Origin: Niastella koreensis GR20-10
GTDB taxonomy: Bacteria > Bacteroidota > Bacteroidia > Chitinophagales > Chitinophagaceae
Direction: 5' to 3'
Length of the DNA stretch: 64,000 nt
Assembly (NCBI RefSeq): GCF_000246855.1
Contig: NC_016609.1
Coordinates: 8,444,744-8,508,743, forward strand
Shown here: one piece after another, positions 44,241-53,596 of the stretch
Position numbering within the stretch: the first letter of the stretch is position 1
How the letters are laid out: each line of letters opens with the position of its first letter
The notes under the pieces: generated by a model
Told to the model about the DNA's origin: nothing
Database searches by the model: none
The model's input: only the letters and a program-made list of their open reading frames with translations
Translations under genes and position numbers: made by a program

Positions 44241-47012
44241 ATGGAATACAACTTCAGGGATATAGAAAAAAAATGGCAGGCACAATGGAAAGCATCAGGC
44301 GCCTACAAAGTGAGCAATGATTCCCCGAAACCAAAGTTTTATGTACTCGATATGTTTCCCTACCCAAGTGGCGTGGGGCTGCATGTTGGCCATCCGCTGG
44401 GCTATATTGCCAGCGATATTTACAGCCGCTTTAAACGATTAAAAGGGTTCAACGTACTGCACCCGATGGGGTACGATGCTTTTGGCCTGCCCGCCGAGCA
44501 GTATGCTATTGATCATGGTGTGCATCCTGCTGTGAGCACCGATCAGAACATCGGCAATTTTCGCCGTCAGCTCGATAATATTGGTTTTTGTTTCGACTGG
44601 GACAGGGAGTTCCGTACCAGCGATCCACAATACTACAAATGGACACAATGGATCTTCCTGCAGTTATTCCACAGTTTCTATAACCGCAAAACAAAGAAGG
44701 CCGATCACATCAACAACCTGGTAAAAGCTTTTGAAAAAGAAGGCAATGCCACGCATGAAATTCCCCACGATAAATACCAGATTGCCAAAACCGGCAAACG
44801 GGTATTCACGGCAGCGGAATGGGCTGCCTTTAATGAAAAAGAACAGCAGGATATTTTGATGGAATACCGCCTGGCTTATTGCGGCTACGGCGAAGTGAAC
44901 TGGTGCGAAGCATTGGGTACCGTACTGGCCAACGACGAAGTGGTGAATGGAGTAAGTGAAAGAGGTGGTTACCCGGTTGTAAAGAAAAAATTACGGCAAT
45001 GGTACCTGCGTATTACAGAGTACGCCGATCGTTTGCTGGAAGGCCTTGACCGCATCGAATTCAGTGAATCGATGAAGGAAATGCAAACCAACTGGATTGG
45101 CAAGAGCTATGGCGCAGAGATCACTTTCGATATTCAGGGTAACAGCGATAAGCTCACCGTATATACCACCCGTCCCGATACCATTTTTGGTGTAGATTTT
45201 ATGGTGATAGCACCTGAGCACGCCCTTATAAAAAACATTACCTCCAGTGAGCAACAGCAGGCTGTAGAGGAATATGTTGAGTATGTACAAAGCCGCAGCG
45301 AACGCGAGCGTATGGCCGAGAAAAAGATCAGCGGGGTATTTACCGGGGCGTACGCTATCAATCCGTTCAATGGCAGCTCAATTCCTATTTGGATCAGTGA
45401 ATATGTATTGGCTGGTTATGGAACCGGCGCTATTATGGCCGTTCCCTGTGGTGATGAACGCGATCATAAATTCGCCAATCATTTCAATATCCCCATTACC
45501 AATATCATTGGCAGTGCATACGACGGTAAAGAAGCCAATGCTACCAAGGATGCCAAACTGGAAAATTCAGATTTCCTGAATGGCATGGTAATGCGCAACG
45601 CCATGGAAGTGGTGATCCAGAAAATTGAAGAAATGGGTATCGGTGTGCGTAAGGTGAATTTCAGAATGCGTGATGCTGCCTTCAGCCGTCAGCGGTATTG
45701 GGGCGAACCATTCCCCATTAAATGGAAGCATGGCATTGCTTATCCTTTGCCGGAAAATGAATTGCCACTGGAATTACCCCATGTGGAAAGTTATAAACCT
45801 GGTCCGGAAGGCGAGGGGCCGTTGGCCAATATCCCTGCCTGGACAAGCCGCGACCTGGAAACCAACACCATGCCCGGTTACGCCGGCAGCAGCTGGTACT
45901 TCCTGCGCTATATGGACCCACATAACGAAGCGGAGTTTTGCAGCCGCAAAGCGAGTGATTACTGGGGCCAGGTTGACCTGTACATTGGTGGTACCGAACA
46001 CGCCGTAGGGCATTTGTTGTACAGCCGTATGTGGACGAAAGCCCTGTACGATTTAGGGTTTATTGGTCATGATGAGCCGTATAAAAAACTCGTAAACCAG
46101 GGAATGATCCAGGGGAGCAGCCGTTTTGTATACCGGATCCATGGCACCAACAAATATGTATCATTAGGACTGAAAGACCAATACCAAACCGATGCCATTC
46201 ACGTGGATGTTAACATCGTAGATGGTGTTGAACTGGATGTGGAGGCTTTTAAAAAATGGCGCTCAGATTACGAATCTGCAGAGTTCATCCTGGAAGATGG
46301 AAAATACATCTGTGGAACCGAGGTGGAGAAAATGAGTAAGCGCCTGTATAATACCGTGAACCCCGATGATGTGGTGAATAAATACGGCGCCGATACCTTC
46401 CGCATGTATGAAATGTTCCTGGGACCGGTTGAACAAAGCAAACCCTGGGAAACAAAGGGTATTGAAGGAACGCACCGCTTTTTGAAAAAACTGTGGCGTT
46501 TGTTCTATGATGAAACAAAAGGAAAGGTTTGGACCGAAGAAAAGGCTACGCCGGCTGAATTAAAAGTATTGCACAAAACCATCAAGAAAATTGAAGAAGA
46601 TACCGAAAGATTCTCCTTCAATACCGGGGTGAGCGCCTTCATGGTGTGTGTGAATGAATTGATAGATTTGAAGTGTAATAAAAAAGAAATACTGGAGAAT
46701 TTACTGATCATACTTACGCCGTATGCGCCACATGTGAGCGAAGAACTGTGGCATTTGTTAGGCAACAGCAACAGTATACTGGATGCGGCATTCCCTAAAG
46801 TGAACGAAAGCTACCTGGTAGAAAGCAGTAAAGAGTATCCGATCTCCGTAAACGGAAAGCTGCGCACCACCATCACCATCTCACTCGATGCAACACAGGA
46901 AGAAGTAGAGAAGATTGCACTGGGTAATGAAATTGTTCAGAAGTGGATGGAAGGCAAGCCCCACAAAAAGATTATTTATGTGAAGGGCAAGATGGTGAAT
47001 GTAGTTGTGTAA
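44241..47012 (+). CDS. leuS: Leucyl-tRNA synthetase
   Basis: 923 residues, class I synthetase charging tRNA-Leu. HIGH motif as HVGH in YPSGVGLHVGHPLGY; KMSKS motif as EKMSKR at about residue 696; the CP1 editing domain carries TTRPDTIFGVDFMV and GYGTGAIMAVPCGDERDHKFA. About 60 residues longer than E. coli LeuS: there is extra sequence at about 155-215 and the leucine-specific insertion before KMSKR is long (IHVDVNIVDGVELDVEAF). Both are usual in Bacteroidota. Confidence 0.98.
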   Translation: MEYNFRDIEKKWQAQWKASGAYKVSNDSPKPKFYVLDMFPYPSGVGLHVGHPLGYIASDIYSRFKRLKGFNVLHPMGYDAFGLPAEQYAIDHGVHPAVSTDQNIGNFRRQLDNIGFCFDWDREFRTSDPQYYKWTQWIFLQLFHSFYNRKTKKADHINNLVKAFEKEGNATHEIPHDKYQIAKTGKRVFTAAEWAAFNEKEQQDILMEYRLAYCGYGEVNWCEALGTVLANDEVVNGVSERGGYPVVKKKLRQWYLRITEYADRLLEGLDRIEFSESMKEMQTNWIGKSYGAEITFDIQGNSDKLTVYTTRPDTIFGVDFMVIAPEHALIKNITSSEQQQAVEEYVEYVQSRSERERMAEKKISGVFTGAYAINPFNGSSIPIWISEYVLAGYGTGAIMAVPCGDERDHKFANHFNIPITNIIGSAYDGKEANATKDAKLENSDFLNGMVMRNAMEVVIQKIEEMGIGVRKVNFRMRDAAFSRQRYWGEPFPIKWKHGIAYPLPENELPLELPHVESYKPGPEGEGPLANIPAWTSRDLETNTMPGYAGSSWYFLRYMDPHNEAEFCSRKASDYWGQVDLYIGGTEHAVGHLLYSRMWTKALYDLGFIGHDEPYKKLVNQGMIQGSSRFVYRIHGTNKYVSLGLKDQYQTDAIHVDVNIVDGVELDVEAFKKWRSDYESAEFILEDGKYICGTEVEKMSKRLYNTVNPDDVVNKYGADTFRMYEMFLGPVEQSKPWETKGIEGTHRFLKKLWRLFYDETKGKVWTEEKATPAELKVLHKTIKKIEEDTERFSFNTGVSAFMVCVNELIDLKCNKKEILENLLIILTPYAPHVSEELWHLLGNSNSILDAAFPKVNESYLVESSKEYPISVNGKLRTTITISLDATQEEVEKIALGNEIVQKWMEGKPHKKIIYVKGKMVNVVV

Positions 47013-47042
47013 TCAATAGACAACAGGCAATAAACAATAAGC

Positions 47043-47075
47043 AAGGGCTCGCGATCTGCGAGCCCTTGAAGTTTT
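47043..47075 (+). terminator. Terminator of leuS with outer inverted repeat
   Basis: AAGGGCTCGC and GCGAGCCCTT with a 5-base loop, then GAAGTTTTT. The hairpin is nested inside a larger inverted pair: CAATAGACAA (47014-47023) and TTGTCTATTG (47089-47098). Confidence 0.9.
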
Positions 47076-47092
47076 TGCCAATTGATAATTGT

Positions 47093-48145
47093 CTATTGCC
47101 TATTGGTTTTCTTCTTCTGTTTAATAAACCTGATCAACGCGCTGCTGTTTTCAGTACTCTCCAAACGCGCTTCGTAACGTTTGCCATCAACAATGGCTAC
47201 CATTAACGAAGTATTGGGTGGAATGGTACCCAGGTTTTCAGCCACCATCACCATTTCATTGTCTTCAGAAAGATCATTTACCGCAATGGTCATAGAGTAA
47301 GGTTTGTTGTTCAACCGTACGTGCTCGAAAAGCAATTTATCATTCAGGTATACGGCGATAGAATCGCCATCCACAACGGCGTTATCATAAAAACGTAGTT
47401 CAATACTATCACCGGCAACAGGAATAACCGTGGCCAGTTTCTTTTCCCGGTTGGAATATTTCTGCTCATTAGTAGTAGCGGGCGTTGGTGTTTTCTTAAC
47501 AACAATTGGAGGCGCAGAAACAGCAATAGCAGGCTTGTCTTTCTGTATTGGTTTAACCGTAGAGCTTTGATAGGTGCTTTCAGTAATTTCTTTTTCTTCA
47601 GGCAATTCGTTTTTTGCCAGGTGCATCCGCGCAATGCTATCGATGATGTCGGGATCATTAGCGCCGTAGATATAATTCTCAATTACAAAATCCCACTCAT
47701 CGTGAAACCCTGAAGAATTGATCTTTTGGAGCGCAACGGTTCCCTTGGGTTTGTTCCGGTTATCGCGTTCGGTACTTTCACCATCCAGCATCATGGTCTT
47801 CTCACCGGGGCAATTAAAATCTGCTACTGATAATAATGCTTCTTTATCGCCGCCACCAAACAGGTTGCCGGAGAGCCGGTCTTCGAGCATGGCATCGTCC
47901 CACCACACCACGCTGTTATTGTTGGGATCGAAGTAGCCCTTCACCGCATAACGAATATAATTACTACGCGAAGTGTAGTAGTATGAGGTGCCCAACAGGC
48001 TGTCACCTTTTTTAATGAGTTTTAATTCGGTGTGGGCCGAACCGATCTTGCCTTTCCAGGCGCCCGTAATGGTTTGAGCCTGGCTGGCAATAGAAAAGAA
48101 ACTACAAAACAGCAGACCCAAAAGCAGTTCAATACGTGTTTTCAA
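47093..48145 (-). CDS. Secreted two-domain hypothetical protein
   Basis: 350 residues with a signal peptide (LLLGLLFCSFFSIASQAQ). The first 150 residues look like a lipocalin-type barrel (TITGAWKGKIGS, then WWDDAMLEDRLSG). A Pro/Thr/Lys-rich linker at about 190-235 leads to a C-terminal beta-sandwich (DSIELRFYDNAVVDGDSIAVYLND, EHVRLNN) often seen at the end of secreted Bacteroidota proteins. Its stop codon lies inside the inverted repeat around the leuS terminator. Function unknown. Confidence 0.8.
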   Translation of the reverse strand: MKTRIELLLGLLFCSFFSIASQAQTITGAWKGKIGSAHTELKLIKKGDSLLGTSYYYTSRSNYIRYAVKGYFDPNNNSVVWWDDAMLEDRLSGNLFGGGDKEALLSVADFNCPGEKTMMLDGESTERDNRNKPKGTVALQKINSSGFHDEWDFVIENYIYGANDPDIIDSIARMHLAKNELPEEKEITESTYQSSTVKPIQKDKPAIAVSAPPIVVKKTPTPATTNEQKYSNREKKLATVIPVAGDSIELRFYDNAVVDGDSIAVYLNDKLLFEHVRLNNKPYSMTIAVNDLSEDNEMVMVAENLGTIPPNTSLMVAIVDGKRYEARLESTENSSALIRFIKQKKKTNRQ

Positions 48146-48334
48146 GGCAATTGATTTAGCTGTGAATGTTTAAAACGCCCCTGGATACGGTAATATTTTA
48201 CCGGGATTTTCATTTAACGATTTCACTAGGAATTCCTGGGCGTTGATCCTGAACCCTTTTGAAGGAGTCAGGATTTCCTGCGTTCCGTTTAAACTAATCT
48301 TTTTTCCTGGCTGTTTTATTAGGAAATTAGCAAT

Positions 48335-48901
48335 ATGGCACATCCAAATATAGCGTTGGTGGAAGGCCTGCGAAAAGCGGTCGCCGGCCTGGTAAATGGC
48401 AATTATTATGCCTGGGGACATCATGGCGCCTGTAATTGCGGACATTTATTACAGGCAACAACGAATTTGACAAAAGAAGAGATTGTTACTTATGCCCATA
48501 CAGGTAATGGAGAGTGGACTGAATTAGCCCAGGAAACCTGTTCGGTCAGTGATGCACCAATTAATTTGTTATTAAAAAAGCTGCAAGATCTGGGACTCAC
48601 GCCTACGGATATTCATAATTTAGAATACCTCGAGGACCGTGACGTATTGAACCGGTTACCCGGCGGCTTTAGATGGCTGAAGCGAAATGTGCGTGAGCAT
48701 GTGGTGCTGTACTTTGAAACGATGGCAACTATGCTGGAAGAAAAATTGCTCAATGATATTGAGATTAATTACAGCGCGCTATTTAATTCTTCTTTACATC
48801 CTCCTGGTCTCCGGTTTCCATATACTCATTCCGATCTTTTTTATAGTTCATCAAAATGGTATAAGATACAATCGAAACTGCCAGTACCAAATAAAATATA
48901 A
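48335..48901 (+). CDS. Conserved hypothetical protein with CNCG motif
   Basis: 188 residues, cytoplasmic. It begins MAHPNIALVEGLRKAVAGL and has a His/Cys-rich motif WGHHGACNCGHLLQ at about residues 27-40 that could bind metal. The central part is helical. I recognise it as a type of Bacteroidota hypothetical but not its function. The last 40 residues (from about YSALFNSSLHPPG) are antisense to a small membrane protein gene and may be a run-through extension after loss of an earlier stop. Confidence 0.72.
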   Translation: MAHPNIALVEGLRKAVAGLVNGNYYAWGHHGACNCGHLLQATTNLTKEEIVTYAHTGNGEWTELAQETCSVSDAPINLLLKKLQDLGLTPTDIHNLEYLEDRDVLNRLPGGFRWLKRNVREHVVLYFETMATMLEEKLLNDIEINYSALFNSSLHPPGLRFPYTHSDLFYSSSKWYKIQSKLPVPNKI

Positions 48902-48926
48902 TCGTCCACGTATTCATACCCTTCAT
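48783..48926 (-). CDS. 47-residue single-pass membrane protein
   Basis: ATG 48926 to TAA 48783. The peptide starts MKGMNTWTIIFYLVLAVSIV, forms one clean membrane helix to about residue 26 and ends in a hydrophilic, charged tail (NYKKDRNEYMETGDQEDVKK), an inside/outside charge pattern expected for a real membrane protein. An internal ATG at residue 4 is possible. It overlaps the plus-strand gene end by 119 bases. No family is recognised. An AT-rich stretch suits a promoter upstream. Confidence 0.6.
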   Translation of the reverse strand: MKGMNTWTIIFYLVLAVSIVSYTILMNYKKDRNEYMETGDQEDVKKN

Positions 48927-49127
48927 TGTTTTATATAATTAGTCAGAAATTATGCCATTTTATAATTTGTGTTGAAAAGTTGGCTAAACTAAATAGATGT
49001 TTGTATCGCTTCAAGTGCTACTAATTGATTATTAAGGAGATGTTGTATATTAGCAAACAGGCTTGCCTGAAATTAAAAATTGCTTTAAAGAAACCTGATT
49101 ATTAGCGTATTATAATTCTATCAACCA

Positions 49128-49838
49128 TTGGAAGCAGCTACATTTGAAAATATCATCCGTAAATATCAATATACATTTCACCGGGTAGTGGATTTTATAC
49201 CGGGAAAAGATCAGTTACTCCCCCTGGATTTTACCCAACAGAATACCGGACTCACACCGGAAATACTTGGTGATGAGCATGTTTTCAGCAGTTATATTCA
49301 GCAGAAATTGAAAGCCGCCAACTCCCGGTATGGCATAGGTGGTTATGCAGAACACCGCACTATCTATAGCATCAGTCCTGTGTTTAATGGTGCCCAGCCG
49401 GGGGAAGAACCTCGCCGCCTCCATTTAGGTGTTGATATATGGGGGCCGGCCGGAACTAAAGTGTATGCCTTTATGGGTGGCATGATACACAGCCTGGCAT
49501 TTAATGAACAATTTGGCGATTATGGTGCAACGTTAATTCTGCTGCATCAATTAGATGGATTTCCCTTTTATACCCTCTACGGCCATTTAAGCGCGCGCGA
49601 TATTCAAACGCTCTCTGCAGGGCAGTATGTTTCCATTGGTCAAACCATTGGGCATTTTGGTGAGCTGAATGAGAACGGTCACTGGCCGCCACACCTGCAT
49701 TTTCAGATTATCCTCGATATGGAATTGAAAGAAGGTGATTATCCCGGCGTATGCAAATACTCCGAGCGTGAAAAGTACCTGGCTAATTGCCCCGATCCGG
49801 ATTTGATTTTGCAGTTGAACCGGTATCTCAAAACATAA
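49128..49838 (+). CDS. M23-family peptidase-like protein
   Basis: 236 residues. The peptidase M23 (lysostaphin-like) zinc motifs are all there: HLGVDIW (HxxxD), YGHL and HLHFQ. No signal peptide is visible, so the protein may be cytoplasmic or exported unusually. There is no ATG: the first possible start is TTG 49128 (MEAATFENIIRKYQ). M23 domains cleave peptidoglycan peptides; a cytoplasmic one may act on other substrates. The last residues end in DLILQLNRYLKT. Confidence 0.88.
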   Translation: MEAATFENIIRKYQYTFHRVVDFIPGKDQLLPLDFTQQNTGLTPEILGDEHVFSSYIQQKLKAANSRYGIGGYAEHRTIYSISPVFNGAQPGEEPRRLHLGVDIWGPAGTKVYAFMGGMIHSLAFNEQFGDYGATLILLHQLDGFPFYTLYGHLSARDIQTLSAGQYVSIGQTIGHFGELNENGHWPPHLHFQIILDMELKEGDYPGVCKYSEREKYLANCPDPDLILQLNRYLKT

Positions 49839-49912
49839 TTCTTTATAGCAATAAACGGGTTGATATAAGCCTTCGCAAATAGCAATTTTGTGTTACAATA
49901 AAATTATGCGTT

Positions 49913-50407
49913 ATGCGAAAGTTTAAAATTGTTCCCCTGTCAAAAGAGTATGCTGCTCAAATAAGATCAACCGGAACAGATTCATTTGGTTATGCAGTTA
50001 TTGAACAGATAGCTACCGGGTTGGGGCCATGCCGGGTTTCATTAAAACCGTTCAAAAAAGGAATTGATACAAGGCTGCTGATAAGTCATAGTCCTTTTGA
50101 TATTGAAAATCCTTATAATCAGCCAGGACCTGTTTTTATTAATAAAGAAGAAGTAGAAGAGTATACCGATATACATCGGTTCCCGCCCGAAATAAAGGCC
50201 AATAAGAAAAGCTTTCCCTTAACATTGATTGGCTATAGCAAAGAACAGCTGATGGTATATACACAGCAGGTAGGCAATGATGATGTGGATGAGCTGATCC
50301 CGAATTTATTTGACCTGCATCCCGAAATTGATTACCTGCATGCGCGTAATGCGCAGGCTTGTTGTTACATCTGTAAAATTGAACGGGTATCAGCGCCTGC
50401 GCTATAA
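49913..50407 (+). CDS. DUF1203 protein
   Basis: 164 residues. Motifs GPCRVSLKPFKKGIDTRLLISHSPF and PGPVFIN, then YLHARNAQACCYICKIER at the end, match DUF1203. The two adjacent Cys plus one more near the C-terminus may be functional. Function unknown. Its last 6 bases overlap the convergent gene. Confidence 0.88.
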   Translation: MRKFKIVPLSKEYAAQIRSTGTDSFGYAVIEQIATGLGPCRVSLKPFKKGIDTRLLISHSPFDIENPYNQPGPVFINKEEVEEYTDIHRFPPEIKANKKSFPLTLIGYSKEQLMVYTQQVGNDDVDELIPNLFDLHPEIDYLHARNAQACCYICKIERVSAPAL

Positions 50408-50686
50408 CATGGCTTTTACCAGTTCTTCCCATTCCTGCTCGAGGCTAAAACCGGGCATGCGCTGGCCAGCCCTGGTGTACCAGTAATTCGCATTCCAGAC
50501 ATCACCTTCCTTGCGATGCAGGTACGCATGGATCCAGGCGGCAGATTTATCTTCTACATCCTGAATGAGGGTATGCGCATGCTCCCAATCGCCTTTGGCA
50601 TCGTGCCATAACGATTGAAGATACACGCTGCTGTTGGGCGGAGGTGTATTGGTAGTGAGGCTTTGTTGAAAAGTGTCGAAGTTCAT
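50402..50686 (-). CDS. Conserved small hypothetical protein
   Basis: 94 residues with a highly recognisable core: LWHDAKGDWEHAHTLIQD, then WIHAYLHRKEGDVWNANYW and YTRAG. This small helical family is widespread and uncharacterised. It overlaps the end of the DUF1203 gene by 6 bases in convergent orientation and lies 19 bases downstream of the NADP-binding protein gene, probably in one operon. Confidence 0.85.
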   Translation of the reverse strand: MNFDTFQQSLTTNTPPPNSSVYLQSLWHDAKGDWEHAHTLIQDVEDKSAAWIHAYLHRKEGDVWNANYWYTRAGQRMPGFSLEQEWEELVKAML

Positions 50687-50705
50687 TTGATAAAGATACT
50701 AAACT

Positions 50706-51353
50706 TTACACCTTCAGCAGCCTGAAGGCATGCGTCCATTGGTTTTGTAAAAAGCCGGGAATACACCACAGGATGCACAATGGTTCAATGGCCCGGGCAG
50801 CGGTGGCAACGCCCATGTCTGCCGTTTCCCAGCCAAAGGCCGTTAAAATATCCGTCACGGTTTTTTTAGCATTGGCGTCGTTGCCACAAATGAACATGGT
50901 AGGCGGGCCATTCTTTACAGTGGGTTTGTACATTTGGTAACTACCTACACTGTTAAACGCTTTTACCATTCTGGCTTGTGGGATCTGTTTTTGTAACCGC
51001 TCAAATAACGATTCGTTCAGGTCGGTAAAAAACGACAACACGCCGTCTTTTGGTGCGCCGGCTGCAATGGGATTGGTAGTATCGATCAGGATCTTATCGT
51101 TGAAGTGCGAGGTGCCTGATAGCTTGATGGCAACTTCTGCTGCAGAACCGGCAACGGCCAGTATCAGGATGTCGCCAAACTGGGCGGTTACGCCAAAGGT
51201 GCCGCATTGCCCTTTGGGATTAGCCTCCTTCCATTTTTTTACTTCTTCCTTGCCGGGGTTACGGGTACCCAGCATAACTTCATATCCTTCGGCTAAAAAA
51301 GCGGTGCCTAAAGTTTGGCCAACTATGCCTGAGCCAATAATACCTACTTTCAT
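50706..51353 (-). CDS. NADPH-dependent F420 reductase-like oxidoreductase
   Basis: 215 residues. Begins MKVGIIGSGIVGQTLGTAF with the GxGxxG dinucleotide motif, and LGTRNPGKEEV where NADP-preferring enzymes have Arg. Continues ILAVAGSAAEVAIKL, DTTNPIAAG and KAFNSVG, all characteristic of the F420-dependent NADP reductase-like group (PF03807). Bacteroidota do not usually make F420, so the true partner is unknown. Confidence 0.88.
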   Translation of the reverse strand: MKVGIIGSGIVGQTLGTAFLAEGYEVMLGTRNPGKEEVKKWKEANPKGQCGTFGVTAQFGDILILAVAGSAAEVAIKLSGTSHFNDKILIDTTNPIAAGAPKDGVLSFFTDLNESLFERLQKQIPQARMVKAFNSVGSYQMYKPTVKNGPPTMFICGNDANAKKTVTDILTAFGWETADMGVATAARAIEPLCILWCIPGFLQNQWTHAFRLLKV

Positions 51354-51460
51354 TGTGCTGATTTTATATAGATGATGTAGTATAAAAATGATGGGGTACT
51401 AAAACCTGGCGTCGTATTAAGTTAGTGAATTTTGTGATTACCTGGTTTACTGGCTTACAT

Positions 51461-51468
51461 TACATTTG
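51461..51468 (+). promoter_or_regulatory. Candidate -7 box for ruvB
   Basis: TACATTTG fits the consensus and is 16 bases before ATG 51485. It lies inside the longer open frame, so it supports the short ruvB start. Confidence 0.5.
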
Positions 51469-51484
51469 CGTAGTTTTACAAAGC

Positions 51485-52519
51485 ATGTCTAATCCGAACT
51501 TAAATAACAATAAAGAAACGCTTACTGCGGCGGATAAGGAGTTTGAAAATAATATCCGCCCCCGGGAAATAAACGATTTTTCGGGGCAGGGGCAGATCAT
51601 CAATAACCTCACCATTTTTATTAAAGCGGCTAAAATGCGCGGGGAAGCCCTGGACCATATCCTGTTCCATGGCCCGCCCGGTTTGGGTAAAACCACGCTG
51701 AGCCGCATTGTGGCCAACGAACTGGGGGTGAACATTAAGGAAACGAGCGGGCCGGTAATTGAAAAGCCTGGCGACCTGGCAGGGTTACTCACCAACCTGG
51801 AACCGCGGGATGTGCTGTTTATAGATGAAATTCACCGCCTGAGCACCGTGGTGGAGGAATACCTGTATGCGGCTATGGAGGATTACCGCATCGATATTAT
51901 GATCGACAGCGGCCCTAATGCCCGCAGCATACAACTAACCCTAAACCCCTTTACCCTGGTGGGGGCCACTACCCGCAGTGGTTTGCTGACGGCACCTTTA
52001 CTGTCGCGTTTTGCCATTAAACAACGCCTGGAATATTATACTGCCGATACATTGCAGAAAATTGTTTCGCGTTCTGCCGGTATCCTCGGAACTAAAATAA
52101 CCTCCGATGCAGCCGGTGAAATTGCCCGGCGCAGCCGGGGCACACCCCGTATTGCCAATGGCCTGTTACGCCGGATGCGCGATTTTGCGATGGTGCTTGG
52201 TAATGGCGTTATTGACCTGGGAATAACCCAACATGGGTTAAAGGCTTTGAATGTTGATGAACATGGCCTCGATGAAATGGACAACCGCATTCTGCTGACG
52301 ATCATCGACAAATTTAAAGGCGGACCGGTTGGTATCACTACCATTGCTACGGCAGTTGGGGAAGAAACCGGTACACTGGAAGAAGTATATGAACCCTTTC
52401 TGATCCAGGAAGGATTTATAAAACGTACCCCCCGTGGCCGTGAGGCTACGCATAAGGCCTATGCCCATTTGGGCAGAATAGCGCCGGGAGCCGGAGGAAT
52501 AAATACCTTATTTGACTAG
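51485..52519 (+). CDS. ruvB: Holliday junction branch migration ATPase RuvB
   Basis: 344 residues from ATG 51485 ([11 protein letters not shown]). The frame is open from 51425 but that extension ([12 protein letters not shown]) is unlike the family. RuvB drives branch migration as a hexameric AAA+ ring with RuvA. Seen: [18 protein letters not shown] (Walker A), [10 protein letters not shown] (Walker B), sensor 1 [16 protein letters not shown], Arg finger in [12 protein letters not shown], sensor 2 [13 protein letters not shown] and the winged helix at the end. Confidence 0.97.
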   Translation: MSNPNLNNNKETLTAADKEFENNIRPREINDFSGQGQIINNLTIFIKAAKMRGEALDHILFHGPPGLGKTTLSRIVANELGVNIKETSGPVIEKPGDLAGLLTNLEPRDVLFIDEIHRLSTVVEEYLYAAMEDYRIDIMIDSGPNARSIQLTLNPFTLVGATTRSGLLTAPLLSRFAIKQRLEYYTADTLQKIVSRSAGILGTKITSDAAGEIARRSRGTPRIANGLLRRMRDFAMVLGNGVIDLGITQHGLKALNVDEHGLDEMDNRILLTIIDKFKGGPVGITTIATAVGEETGTLEEVYEPFLIQEGFIKRTPRGREATHKAYAHLGRIAPGAGGINTLFD

Positions 52520-52605
52520 AAGACAGCTGCAAGCCACAAGCAGTAAGCTTCAGGCAATACACCGCTGCGCGGAAAGAATACAGCTGCATGCTTAAAGTCA
52601 ATAAA

Positions 52606-52642
52606 AAACGCTGAGTGTTTTACATACTCAGCGTTTAGTTTT
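52606..52642. terminator. Terminator between ruvB and the regulator gene
   Basis: Arms AAACGCTGAGT and ACTCAGCGTTT around a 9-base loop, followed by AGTTTTTT. An A-run on the left makes it usable in both directions. Confidence 0.9.
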
Positions 52643-52709
52643 TTATATGTTTACCCGGAAACCGGGAACCGGTGACCTGCAACAGTTGGTTAATACCTTA
52701 TTGCTTCAC

Positions 52710-53411
52710 TTAAGCAACCGGCACCACCAGTCTGAATCCATTACCGTGAATGTTCACGATCTCAATGCTGTCATCGTCTTTCAGATACTTGCGCAATTTG
52801 GCAATATACACGTCCATACTACGGCCATTGAAATAAGTATCGCTGCCCCAGATCTTTTTAAGGGCCTGTTCACGAGGCAACAGGTCGTTCATGTGCTCGC
52901 AAAGCATTTTCAGCAACTCATTTTCTTTAGGCGATAAAGTTTGTGTTTTACCGCTGTGGCTCAACTCGCGCAATTTGGGATTGAAGTGATAATCACCCAG
53001 GTCGTATTCTTTATTCTCCTGTTCTTTATTCACTTCTTCATTCCTTTTCAGAATGGCTTTAATTTTCAGCAACAAAACCTCGCTATCGAATGGTTTTGTG
53101 ATGTAATCGTCGGCGCCGAGTTTGTAACCCTGAATGATGTCTTCCTTCATGGTTTTGGCGCTTAAGAAGAATAATGGAATATCAGGGTCCACATCGCGGA
53201 TCTCTTCCGCCAGGGTGAATCCATCCATGTGTGGCATCATTATATCAAGCAGGCACAGATCAAATCTTTCGCGTTGAAAAGCGGCAAGGCCAAGGCGACC
53301 GTCACGTTCCAGCGTCACATCAAAGTCATTTAATTCCAGATAATTCTTCAGCACCATTCCTAAGTTCTGGTCGTCCTCGCATAATAAAATTTTGGGTTTC
53401 TTTCCTTCCAT
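52710..53411 (-). CDS. OmpR-family response regulator (RprY-like)
   Basis: 233 residues. Receiver domain at 5-125 with acidic pocket ED13D14, phospho-acceptor Asp56 in LCLLDIMMPHMDG and the conserved Lys in GADDYITKPF. The DNA-binding winged helix covers about 138-230 (LSPKENELLKMLCEH, IWGSDTYFNGRSMDVYIAKLRKYL, IHGNGFRLVV). No kinase gene is adjacent. Divergent from the GroES-like gene across 185 bp. Confidence 0.95.
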   Translation of the reverse strand: MEGKKPKILLCEDDQNLGMVLKNYLELNDFDVTLERDGRLGLAAFQRERFDLCLLDIMMPHMDGFTLAEEIRDVDPDIPLFFLSAKTMKEDIIQGYKLGADDYITKPFDSEVLLLKIKAILKRNEEVNKEQENKEYDLGDYHFNPKLRELSHSGKTQTLSPKENELLKMLCEHMNDLLPREQALKKIWGSDTYFNGRSMDVYIAKLRKYLKDDDSIEIVNIHGNGFRLVVPVA

Positions 53412-53596
53412 TGTGATGTAGATTTAGTTCGATAGTGTAAATAAAGTTAAATCATTTGCTATATCCGGCAATATCCGCGTAATTATTTGTTAATAATCCC
53501 GTGTCAGCCTTTATCTATCCGCTGGTTGGCGGATGAATGGCAAATAACATGTATGAACCGTTAATTGGTTAATTTTACGCTTTTAATAAAGGTCGT

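Noticed and set aside
45670-46008. 112-residue frame inside leuS
   Set aside because: Shadow of the leuS reading frame, which has full-length homology.
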